Assembly (NCBI GenBank): GCA_964017045.1
Contig: OZ024799.1
Coordinates: 33,402,736-33,466,735 of the forward strand
Direction of reading: 5' to 3'
Origin: Omphiscola glabra
Lineage: Eukaryota > Mollusca > Gastropoda > Lymnaeidae
Length of the DNA: 64,000 bases
The position numbers were made by a program, and so were the translations under genes. Under the pieces are notes generated by a model. The model was not told the origin of the DNA, searched no databases, and was given only the letters and a program-made list of their open reading frames with translations. Position 1 is the stretch's first letter. Each line of letters begins with the position of its first letter. Below, piece by piece: positions 11,216-21,352 of this stretch.

Positions 11216-12215
11216 AAAGGGTTACACTGATTACCTTATTTTGGAGTGCACACCAATATAATATAATAAGATAAATGATGAGTTCCAAAACTACAGAGAG
11301 CTATTTGTTATGTTGAAGGTACAAACTGAAAGATTTCTCAAAACAGCGACTGGAGTCTAAACTCTCTTTATGGCACCAACTGTGATGAAAGGGCCCAAAG
11401 TGATTATGTTATATAGAAGCATGCCAATCAATGGAAGAAGCTACAAAAAATTATAATTAAAAAAAAAAAAATCCTTTTTGGGGAGCGAGGCCGGGCTTAA
11501 ATAAAATTTTGGGTCTCCAAATATTAAGTGGATCTCAAATGGAGTGGAGACACCAAAAAGGGCCAATAAAAGATCGCGCACACACACACCATTGTTTTTT
11601 TAAAGAAAAGAAGAAAAAATAATTAAATTTGAATTTTGTGTATATCCAGTTGCAAGCACCACATATTTACGACATGTAGAACTCCATTCAAGACGTTACA
11701 TTATATTTTTTTTTTAATGCAAGAGGCATAACACAAATAACAGTCTCCAGATATTAAAACCAGATTTGTCACACGTTCGAAAAGCTGTTCTATCGAACAG
11801 TCTCCAAACAACATGGTTAAAAAAAATATTTACCGTTTCAAACGCTATACTAAAGTGACTTGTTATCAAGATATATTCGATACAAATGGCTAGCCCCACA
11901 CAGACTAATTTCAGAGGGACAGATTTACTCCCCGCGATGGACAGACATTTACAACAAAGTCGAGATATTTAAATATAGCAGCGTCTCGTGGAGGTTCGTT
12001 AATCCTATCCTGTCGAGCTGTAGTCACAGCGTCTCAGCATTGCGCGCCGTGATGTGCAACATCTTATCGAGGGACATCTCTGATGTCTACATGTTAAACT
12101 ATGTCAACCGGGTTTGTCTACTTTTAAATCGTCGATCGTGTCTAGTTGTTAGAATGTTTCAAATTTTACAAGTCTTTTATTTTGAATGCAATCTTTTTAA
12201 ATCCTCTACATAAAC
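11216..12215. other. Unique sequence
   Basis: A possible small inverted-repeat element spans about 11474-11562: CCTTTTTGGGGAG on the left and a partial inverse ending CCAAAAAGGGCC on the right. No duplication was confirmed. The frame 11860-12213 (+) has no recognisable motif. Confidence 0.35.
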
Positions 12216-12375
12216 TTCGCCTTTGTTCGTGCGTTTGTGACAAAATCTTTTCGGACGGCTAAGTGACCCACTTCCCGTCATTCTATCGAAATGAAACTTT
12301 GCATATTAATGACTCGAGAATATGACAATATATTATTTCAAATTATCAAGCCCATCCCTAACCCCAAAAATCAGT
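12216..12375 (+). repeat. Interspersed repeat family R1, copy 2
   Basis: Second copy of the family at 1213-1390, with landmarks in the same order (GCCTTTGTTCGTG, GTGACCCACTTCC, TCATTCTATCGA, ATGAAACTTTGCATA, AAGCCCATCCC, AAAATCAG). The frame 12291-12533 across its end is not convincing. Confidence 0.6.
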
Positions 12376-13876
12376 TTTTCTTGTTTTTCAAGGGAAAAAA
12401 GCAAATGAAATATGATTTGTTCAGTGGATGCGTGTTTTGGTGTGGAGATTACTTGTGTAGTTGTTGCGATGCGCTTTGTAGTTGTCACATAGTTGTTACA
12501 TATTTGTGTTTAAATATATCTTTATTCTATTAGGTTTCACGTGCACTAAGTTTGATAAAAAACCCATTCCCATACCAAAAAACTGTTACAATCACATAAA
12601 TGATAAATCACATACAGAACACAATGTAAAGGACATTCGGGACATTAATGTAGTTGGGGGGGGGAGTGGGAATAATTCAGGAGGGAGTGTATCTTCGTAA
12701 TTCAATTTGGCTTAAAAATATAATTACATAATTGTAATAGACGCCAAATATATTAAAATCACACCCAGGAGGGTGCCCGGAAAACCCCACGCCCGCTTAG
12801 CGAGTGGTTTTTACATCAAATTGTTTTAAATGGGTACAAAAACGTATTTTTGAATAATTCGTATTTTAGGATTTAAAAGCCTTTTACAGTGACTGATGTC
12901 ACGCGGTGGTTGCTGATGTAATCACACCCAGGGGCGGAATAAAAAAAAGGGACAGGAGCCACTTTGTCATATCCTAGAATTGTAAAACAAAACATAAATA
13001 AATATAATTTAAGTGATTTAAACGTTGTTGAGTTTTTCCTCTTACGGTAGCTCTTCAATAAAAAAGATGTTGATGGTTTATATAAATAATTTTCCCCCGT
13101 AAACATCCTTGTACGATCAAAATGGATATCCTGATTCTCATATCAAATTCCCTAACCACATACATAATCCCCATGCACTCATTTAGGTGCCCACGTTTAT
13201 CTTCCAGATTTGGGTACCACTCGAAGCGTCAGCGGGTCGCATCCGGTCAGTATTTCTGACGCCTGCTCAGACAGCGGGAGAGCAGTCAACACGTACACCC
13301 GAATCTAAATTGTAGATGGCGGCGACCAGAAGAATTCTGAAAACATACTCATATCCGAATATTGCGCATTTCCATAACGAAAATAACACCGCCAGGACCC
13401 AGCGTCTTTTGGAACATTGGCATTACCGATTTGCATAATGCAGCCAGATATTGTACGAGGCAGCCTTCTTCCTTATTACGGCCAGCACTCATTTATTGGC
13501 CAAGTTTTCCCCCTTTTTTTTTTTGATACTTAAAGTCCAGACGTGCTGTTATGTGATGCCCTTAGAAGGCTTGAGTGACGTCACACATAATCAAAACATT
13601 CGCTCATTTGAAACGATGTCAGCAAATAATCAAGACAATTAGCCCATCTTAAATGACGTCAAAATAATCAAACTTGTTTTCCAAAAAAAAAAAAAAATGG
13701 AGTTTAAGCTTTATTCTAAAAATGTTGGTGGTAATGATAATTCATTACATTCTTTATTTGATTTCCTGTAATAAAATAAATCACGAATTTTGTGTATAGA
13801 TTGTGATATTTGACTTAGCATTCGTCACAGCCGTCGCTGTGCTGTGAACTATAGGCTTCCAACTGATGTTTTAGAA
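12376..13876. other. Unique sequence with direct repeats and a lone hAT-like end
   Basis: The motif AATCACACCCAGG occurs at about 12757 and again at about 12918; the second is followed by GGCGGAATA, like a hAT left end. No matching right end was found. A short hairpin (GCGTCAG...CTGACGC) lies near 13226-13262. Confidence 0.35.
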
Positions 13877-14064
13877 AATTGGTTCTCAACCTTTCTAATG
13901 CCGCGAACCCTTTAATACAGTTCCTGATTTTGTGGCGACCCCCCCCCCCCCCCCCAAACACAATATTATTCTCGTCGCTACTTCATAACTGTAGAGTGCA
14001 TGTGTTTTCCGATGGTCTTAGGCGACCCACAAAGGGGTCGCGACCCACAGGCTGAGAACCGCTG
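13877..14064. mobile_element. SPIN-like non-autonomous hAT element, copy 1
   Basis: This 188-bp element has ends GGTTCTCAACC and GAGAACCGCTG. Internal blocks CTAATGCCGCGA, TTTAATACAGTTCCT, CTTCATAACTGTAG, CCGATGGTCTTAGGCGACC and GGGGTCGCGACCCACAGG are in the same order as I remember in the SPIN group, which is known for horizontal transfer between tetrapods and some invertebrates. Flanking octamers TTTTAGAA and TTCTTGAT agree at only 5 of 8, so the duplication has decayed. A run of about 17 C is an expansion within it. No transposase. An opposite-orientation copy lies at 50424-50620 with the same internal deletion. Confidence 0.85.
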
Positions 14065-14945
14065 TTCTTGATCTGTCTCTTTACACACTTGTACACTTAT
14101 TGATGCAATGTCTGATATTATCATAAACTCGTCCAGGCAGGAATAGCTATTTTTTTTTCCTTTTGCGTCCTAACCCTCTTCCGATCCAATACACCCAGTC
14201 GCAAACAACAGTAACAGCTCTTCTCCCCAGTACAAGAGAATACAGAGGTTCTCACATCAAAGAGCAGTGGAGAATATAGATACAAGATGACATCCTTACC
14301 TGTGTGGAAGATTGGTGGCCCCCGGGGCGGGGCGGGGGGGAGGGATTCGCAATCACGATCAGAATTTATTTTGGTCAAACTTAAATCAATTTTTTTTATG
14401 CCATTCTACTTTGCAGCATTGTTATTTATTGCCAAGATTGTCACTGGTACCACACTGGCTCAACTCTCCCCCAATCCGACCTTCAATAATTTTGTTCAAG
14501 ACAGAAAAAAAAACAAAAAAAAACAAACTCTTACGCTGAAATGTTAGATTATCGGACATCTAAGCCCCTGATAGAAACGAGGAAAGCTGTCATATCCATT
14601 TCAGTGTTTGAGAATCCTTGAAGTTCAAGTTGTATCAGCAATCGCAGTCAGGCGCCCGCCATCCTCTGTTGACGTGTGAGTATAGAACTGTACAGACACG
14701 ATGTATTGGTTAGTCTGTCTTAGCTTTGAGCTTCAGTAGATAATTTCATTCTCACCTCCAGTGACAGACAGTGCTAACGTCTGAAGACAATTCGTGTTAA
14801 AATATTTCATTTTCGCTGTGAGATAAAGTAGTTGAAGCACTTAAGCCGGCACTAGAACAGATTGTTGTGTGCTCTGTGTCAGTGGTGGACATAAGATATA
14901 AGAAGGTGCGGAAAGAGAATCAAAGCTATCAAGAATGTGTCGCAT
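14065..14945. other. Unique sequence
   Basis: A G-rich patch is at 14318-14343. Short frames on both strands (14121-14378, 14287-14547) have no recognised motif. Confidence 0.4.
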
Positions 14946-15758
14946 TAGACATTACATGACCAGTCTAGGCATCCATCAGTAGTCTTTAAATGACAAGTCT
15001 AGGCCTCCACCAGTAGACTTTAAATGACCAGTCTAGGCCTCCACCAGTAGACTTTAAATGACCAGTCTAGGCCTCCACCAGTAGTCTTTAAATGACCAGT
15101 CTAGGCCTCCATCAGTAGACTTTAAATGACCAGCCTAGGCCTCCACCAGTAGTCTTTAAATGCCCAGTCTAGGCCTCCACCAGTAGACTTTAAATGACCA
15201 GTCTAGGCCTCCACCAGTAGACTTTAAATGACCAGCCTAGGACTCCACAAGTAGACATTAAATGACCAGTCTAGGCCTCCACCAGTAGACTTTAAATGAC
15301 CAATCTAGGACTCCACAAGAAGACATTATATGACCAGCCTAGGGCTCCAGCAGTAGACATTAAATGACCAGTCTAGGCCTCCACCAGTAGACGTTAAATG
15401 ACCAGTCTAGGCCTCCACCAGTAGACTTTAAATGACCAGTCTAGGCATCCATCAGTAGACTTTAAATGACCAGTCTAGGCCTCCACCAGTAGACTTTAAA
15501 TGACCAGTCTAGGACTCCACAAGTAGACATTATATGACCAGCCTAGGGCTCCAGCAGTAGACATTATATGACCAGCCTAGGCCTCCACAAGTTACTTTAA
15601 ATGACCAGTCTAGGCCTCCACCAGTAGACTTTAAATGACCAGTCTAAGCATCCATCAGTAGACTTTAAATGACCAGCCTAGGACTCCACAAGTAGACATT
15701 AAATGACCAGTCTAGGCCTCCACCAGTAGACGTTAAATGACCAGTCTAAGCCTCCACC
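14946..15758. repeat. Minisatellite, 34-bp unit, about 24 copies
   Basis: Unit contains TGACCAGTCTAGGCCTCCAC and CAGTAGACTTTAAA. Variants (GGACTCCACAAG, GGGCTCCAGCAG, ATTATATGACC) recur together in blocks, indicating duplication of multi-unit segments. 34 is not a multiple of three and no long frame crosses it. Confidence 0.96.
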
Positions 15759-16009
15759 GTTTTGGGGATATCGGATCCAGCTTCTGAAACGGTACTCGGT
15801 CCAATATTTTCCGAAAAAGAATAGAATTATCCCAAAATAGAGAATAAATTAACCAAAATTAATCTAATGCTCCACATTATGTAAAGTATCAACTTTCAGT
15901 AGGATATGGATGAAAAGTATGGGAATTAATCTCTACACACTGCTGCGCTGTTGTTGAGTAATACTCCATTGTCGCAGTCGTAGTCTGTTGCTACACTAAT
16001 ACTCTATAG
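15759..16009. other. Unique flank of hAT element
   Basis: Nothing recognised except the target duplication CTCTATAG at 16002-16009. Confidence 0.5.
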
Positions 16010-16492
16010 CAAGGGTGGCCAGACCTGTAGTAACTGAGAGCCATTTTTAAAATAAAAAAATTGTTGAGAGCCGCATTGAAGCACTATGGGACACGACCCC
16101 ACTCTCAATGAAAAATTCATTTTGTGATTTATTTCTTAAAATTACTTTTTATTCGAATTTAATGATTTAAACCCAATTGTTTTAACCCTAACCGTATGTT
16201 GAAGAAATATATGCGTTACAGTTACACAATTGAAGAAATATATGCGTTACAGTTACACAATTGAAGAAATATATGCGTTACAGTTACACAATTGAAGAAA
16301 TATATGCGTTACAGTTCCCAAATTATTTTCAACCCTTTGTTTCAGTCAAGATTTTTAAAATTTTTAAAATTTATTTTTGATATTATATATTTCAAACGAA
16401 AAGTTTTAATTTCATAAATTGTTGTTGGCGAGCCGCAATGTGAACACAGAAGAGCCGCATGCGGCTCGCGAGCCGCGGTTTGGCCACCGTTG
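16010..16492. mobile_element. Non-autonomous hAT element with GCGAGCCGC subterminal block
   Basis: A 483-bp element with ends CAAGGGTGGCCAGACC and GGTTTGGCCACCGTTG (14 of 16 bases pair as inverted repeats). An exact 8-bp duplication, CTCTATAG, is at 16002-16009 and 16493-16500. Subterminal GAGAGCCGCAT and GCGGCTCGCGAGCCGC blocks are typical of one hAT group. The AT-rich interior carries a four-copy 31-bp tandem repeat and no transposase frame. Confidence 0.95.
16199..16318. repeat. 31-bp tandem repeat inside the hAT element, 4 copies
   Basis: Unit TTGAAGAAATATATGCGTTA plus CAGTTACACAA. The copies are essentially identical; the last is interrupted. It sits wholly within the hAT element, so it arose in or was carried by the transposon. 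Confidence 0.95.
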
Positions 16493-16500
16493 CTCTATAG

Positions 16501-17404
16501 TCATAGTCATACTCTAATGTCACAATCAATTTAATTGTCACAGTCTTGCTCTCTTTAAATGGAAGTTATAAGAACATTCCCCATTCAGTTACTTCACATA
16601 TCTGCACTAATGTATGGCGATATATATATATATATTAACAATCACCTTTGCAAAGAAAATAAAATGGTACGCATGTCAAGATGACACCCTTCATTACACG
16701 CCCTTGATCAATGAAGAGGAAACAATGTCTCTCATCAATGCCACGTTAGATCACGGCCCGATGACCATGACCATCGACTTGAGAATGGTTGGCTGGCCAT
16801 GACGTAGAATGTGCCGTGATGCACTCATGACTGTGCGTAGATAAGCCAGGCGTGAGCTCAAAGCATGATAAGAAGCACATCGAATCATGGATATGCTTTA
16901 AACTTTAAAAAAAACAGACTTTGTCTTCTTTTCTTCCTCGGATCTCAGACATAACGGATTTTTCATCCCGTCTTATTTGATATTCTGCTGAGTCGGAGAA
17001 ATGTAATCGATTGTTAATAACCGTATTCGAAGTCGTATAATGATAAACGACTCAAGATAAAATCGTGTACAGGTGTTTCCTGTCTTTATCTCCTCCACTC
17101 TTATGTGTCCCATTACATTGCAGATTCTGTGCAACAGGGGCGTAAATCATTGCAGGCAGACAGAGCAGACAATAATATGTTTTTTTCCCCGGACAATTGA
17201 AGATTTATCTCGAGTCATATTCAGTGAGTTATTTTTATGACAACTTTCCTGTCAAATGCCATCTTTGATATGTTAAAAATAAAAAGTAGAAACTTTCTTT
17301 TCCCAAATATTTGATCATCCCAGCTGCATTTCAATAAACACCTTTTTTTTTCTTTTAAAATTTTTAATTCAATGTCTGTTTCCCATTCACCCATTATTCT
17401 AGAA
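16501..17404. other. Unique sequence with a lone hAT-like end
   Basis: A TA run is at 16620-16634. At about 17136 CAGGGGCGTAAAT matches the inverted right end of the degraded element at 42211-42450, but no partner end is nearby. The 62-codon frame 16614-16802 (+) is unrecognised. Confidence 0.4.
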
Positions 17405-17601
17405 CAGTGTTTCCCAAATGTGGTACGCGTACCCCTGGGGGTACGGGAAAAGTTTGATGGGGATGTGCGCCTAAAAGGAAAAAAAAAAAAAAAAAATTTG
17501 GGGGTTATTAAAATATATGCAATTTTTTTAACGATCGGTACTCAAATGTTACGAAAATTATAGTCAGGGGCACACAGATGTCAAAATTTTGGGAAACCGT
17601 G
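17405..17601. mobile_element. Non-autonomous hAT element, CAGTGTTTCCCAAA-type
   Basis: 197 bp. Left end CAGTGTTTCCCAAA, right end TTTGGGAAACCGTG (12 of 14 bases pair). An exact 8-bp duplication, TTCTAGAA, is at 17397-17404 and 17602-17609. The block GGTACGCGTACCCCTGGGGG after the left end is widespread in hAT MITEs of animals. The interior holds an A run and no coding capacity. Confidence 0.95.
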
Positions 17602-17609
17602 TTCTAGAA

Positions 17610-18500
17610 GAATTGGTTGCTCACGAAAGCTATCTTGCTGCCTGCCAGCAAACGTTGTCTCCAATTCAGAGTCTTCGAAAGAGCGTGTTACCCATCTTCA
17701 TAACTGCGTGTTGGCCATCTTTGGGGGAGAGCGGTGTGTTCCTGACCTGACAGAGAAAAGTGTCCACACAGTGTACGCTCCGAGAAGATTCCTTTAATTA
17801 CGGTAATTTGTTTTCAATCAAGTTCTGGGCGCAGACGCTGGGGTGAGACGGGGACAATTGCCCAGCTGTGTGACGTCCAGGGGTTCGTTAGTGTGGTCAG
17901 CCGTGTGATTCGGTCATACAGTGGACCAAGTAATTTGGCTAATTTGTGTGGGTGTGTGGCCGGATGTGTAAAAAAAAAGAAAGGGGGGGGGAGGAACGGG
18001 CATTTTACATAACCCCCTCTTTGCCATCCCCATGAAGTTTCCGGATTCACGCCTTGTACTGTCAGTAGGAGAGAATAGTAAGGGCGGACAAGGGTCAGCG
18101 GCGTGGTATATCTTTGTATTAATGGTAGCCTCCTGTTGAGATCTAAAGACGAGTGTCTATGGGGGGGGGGGGGGGTCGCGTTCTTCTTTCCGGACGCTTT
18201 AAAGTGGAAATAACTGGACTAAAGAAGAAAACGACCGAGAGAATTTTTATACTGCGGCACATTAGTGTTACCGTGTTAATGCTTCTTCTCCCCCCCCCCC
18301 CTCCCAACAATTCTCAGATCGTGGAAAGGATAACTCTATTGTAACACATTCACCATGTTTGTTTAAGTTTTCAAAGTTTTTTCCCAGGATAATAATGATG
18401 CGTCATCGGGTAGTTTTTATTTTGTTTCATTTCTATTTTTAAAAAGTTATACTTTTCACCTAGGTAAGTTTAAAAAAACAATACTGGCGTATTAATGAAT
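17610..18500. other. Unique sequence with homopolymer tracts
   Basis: A tracts (17967-17975), a G run of about 14 (18162-18175) and a C run (18291-18302). No gene found. Confidence 0.45.
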
Positions 18501-18725
18501 GTCGCACAGCCCTGTCACACAGCACTGTCACACAGCCATGTCACACAGCCCTGTCACACAGCCCTGTCACACAGCCATTTCGCATAGCCCTGTCACACAA
18601 CTCTGTCACACAGCCCTGTCACATAGCCCTGTCACACAGCCCTGTCACATGGCCCTGTCACACAGCTATTTCACACAGCCCTGTCACACAGCCATTTCAC
18701 ACAGCCATGTCACACAGCCCCATCC
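18501..18725. repeat. Minisatellite, 13-bp unit, about 17 copies
   Basis: Unit CCTGTCACACAGC with CATGTC and CATTTC variants. The plus frame 18499-18981 reads through as a 13-residue His/Ser/Thr/Val repeat, because three 13-bp units make 39 bp and no stop arises in one frame. Confidence 0.95.
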
Positions 18726-18831
18726 CAAACACTGGCACATTAAAGGAACCATGCGTGGAATGATCACAGAGATCACGTTAATCAACTGTTTTAAATGTGA
18801 GTTTACTTTGTTCTTATGGTTTTCTGTGAAA

Positions 18832-18990
18832 TATCTTCGCCATGTCTATGACATGGTGAACTGGTCAATGTATCTACGGCATGTCTATGACATGGTGAAT
18901 TGGTCAATGTATCTACGCCATGTCTATGACATGGTGAATTGGTCAATGTATCTACGGCATGTCTATGAAATTGTGGAATAGTCATTATAA
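18832..18990. repeat. Minisatellite, 39-bp unit, about 4 copies
   Basis: Unit contains CGCCATGTCTATGACATGGT and GAATTGGTCAATGTATCTA. Each unit carries the 12-base palindrome CATGTC...GACATG (CATGTCTATGACATG). Degenerate units trail to about 19045. The frame continues from the preceding 13-bp array. Confidence 0.94.
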
Positions 18991-19045
18991 ACATGTATCT
19001 ATGCAGTGTCTATGAAATTGGGTATTCGTCCATATAAACATGTAC

Positions 19046-20965
19046 TATATTTTCAGCTTTTCATTTTATCCGAGGCCGAGTGAAAAAAAAGGCTAAACCA
19101 TGTATTGCAAAGGTAATAAAATATTTCTAACCATTAATCTCTATATTTTTAGCCTGGCGTTATTTGTTGCTCAGTTCAAATTTTCAAAACAGATGTTCAT
19201 TTTATTTAAAAAATCGGCTCCATACTACAAAAAAAAATATCCTTAAAAGAAATTGTCTGAAGTGGATCATGCTTAACTTTGGCAAAGCAATTCCTGTGCG
19301 TCTATAGTAGGACTTAGCAATCAAATTATATGAAGAAGAAAAAAATGTTAAGATACAGAAACTCATAGGGCCGATAGCAATACCGGAAGTGCGCAATATG
19401 ACCACTGACCAAAAGATTAGCGAGACGCTGGAGTGGGCATTAAAATAGTAACCCGGAAATGGCCTAATCCGACGAGAGTGTTGGTGACGCGGCGATAACC
19501 AGATGATAACAGCAGCAGGCGGCGAAACTTATTTTAGACCTGGCACAGCAAGTAAAGCAAGTGATGCTGATGTCGACGTGGATAAAGAAATAAGGCGGAA
19601 AGTGATGGCATCATTAAGATCAGAGTGCCGAAAACCCGAAATAGCAGAACCTGAAAAGATTGTTACAAGAATCTGTCGCCACTCTTTCTGTATGCATCTG
19701 ATATTTTTAGTTTCCATTCGGGTCACCACAAACAGCTAGTGTGCAATGTTTGACGTAAAAATGTGAACTAAGTTGGGCATACTGACTAACTAACATACTT
19801 AAGAAAATCAGCAGACCATCGAGCCAAGGCTCATAAGGTCTTCCCCAACACACCTCCACCGCCCCCAACTGGCATTCAACCACTCCCCCCGTGGTCTTTA
19901 TTCCAGTCAGGCCGCGAAGCGGCATGCCGAGGGCTCCCCGCCCCTGAGACAGCCCCACCCACCCTTCCACTCGATTGACTATGCGAGTGAGGCCGCATCA
20001 GAGAAGGGACGCCTGGCCAGCCGGGTTGATGCTTACACAGCAACCGGGCCGGACTTCCTTGGGCTGGGGTGGATAAGTTGGGCCTACTGAAATTTTTGAA
20101 CAGCTATTCAACTCTTACAACCCATACTTTAAGGCCAGCTTGAGAATGGCAGGCCGTATGCTGGTTGTCAGAATACTGGTTGCCCCATTAATGGATTGAG
20201 GGTAATCTGCATAAACGCGGACAAGTGGGAATAATTGGCAACAGATCTAGTCGCCTGGCCTCCTCCTCACAGAAAGGCTCCACATAACATGAAGCCAGCA
20301 GAGAGGCTGCTGAAGAACACATAAGACAATCCTCAAGGTCCGAGCGGAGTCTGCACCTGGAGATTTCCCATCTATACCTTGCATTAAATGCACAAGAAAA
20401 AGTAGTACCGGGACCGGCCTCGTGCGCATCCACAGAAAGAACCTGTCCCAGCAACACTCATATGTATGAGGTCACCCGTCGAGTCAATGGACGAACCATC
20501 AAAACCCGCTTACTCAAGACGGAAAGAAATTTTTTGGGTGACATCGCGTTGAATGACCTGGTCTGATTTAAGAAATCTTCCTTGGTTGATTTTTAGATTT
20601 TTCTGACCATGTTGATGACTGCCATTGACCGCTGAGTCGGCTCGGAGTGTTTGCACTGACTTTACTTGTAGCGAGCACAATGGTGGTAAAGCTGTAACCG
20701 TCCTGGTCATGTCTTTCATCTGTTCTATCTCAGATGGGAAGTTAGCCGTCTGAACGAAGAACTATGCATGCATCCCCGTTCTTGTTTCGGTGTTAATAAA
20801 ATGTATGGAACCATTCACCTCATTACCTCTACACTCATTTAATGCCAAACATAGAGCGGTGCAGTTTCTGACATTATTTTTAATGGAAATCATAAATTTC
20901 TCCTGCTAACCACGTGCCCTGGTGTTCATATTCAGACCAGTATTAACTTGAACTTAGAATTCATA
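19046..20965. other. Unique sequence including a GC-rich block
   Basis: 19780-20460 is GC-rich compared with its surroundings and carries minus-strand frames (19707-19970, 20188-20457) with no recognised domain; it may be a retroelement remnant. The plus frame 19503-19739 (Asp/Lys/Arg-rich middle) could be an exon but shows no motif or clear splice sites. Confidence 0.3.
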
Positions 20966-21352
20966 TAGATGTTGTGTTAATAATGTGTTTAGATGTTGTG
21001 CTAAAATGTGTTTAAATGTCGTACTAATAATATGTTTAGGTGTTGTTTTAATAATGTGTTAAGATGTTGTGTTAATAATGTGTTTAGATGTTGTTTTAAT
21101 AATGTGTTTAGATGTTGTTTTAATAATGTGTTTAAATATTGTGTTATTAATGTGTTTAGATGTTGTTTTAATAATGTTTTTAAATGTTGTGGTACTAATG
21201 TGTTTAGATGTTGTGCTAATAATGTGTTTAGATGTTGTTTTAATAATGTGTTTAAATGTTGTGTTACTAATGTGTTTAGATGTTGTTTTAATAATGTGTT
21301 TAGATGTCGTGCTAAAATGTGTTAAAATGTTGTGCTAATAATGTGTTTAGAT
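20966..21352. repeat. Minisatellite, 24-bp unit, about 16 copies
   Basis: Unit AATGTGTTTAGATGTTGTTT plus TAAT, T/G-rich on the plus strand, with GTGTTA and GTGCTA variants. The plus frames 21008-21325 (Cys/Asn/Phe repeat) and 21069-21338 are by-products of a unit of eight codons. Confidence 0.96.

Noticed and set aside
20188..20457. 89-codon minus-strand frame as an exon
   Set aside because: It lies in a GC-rich block with competing open frames; composition alone does not support coding. Possibly a retroelement remnant.
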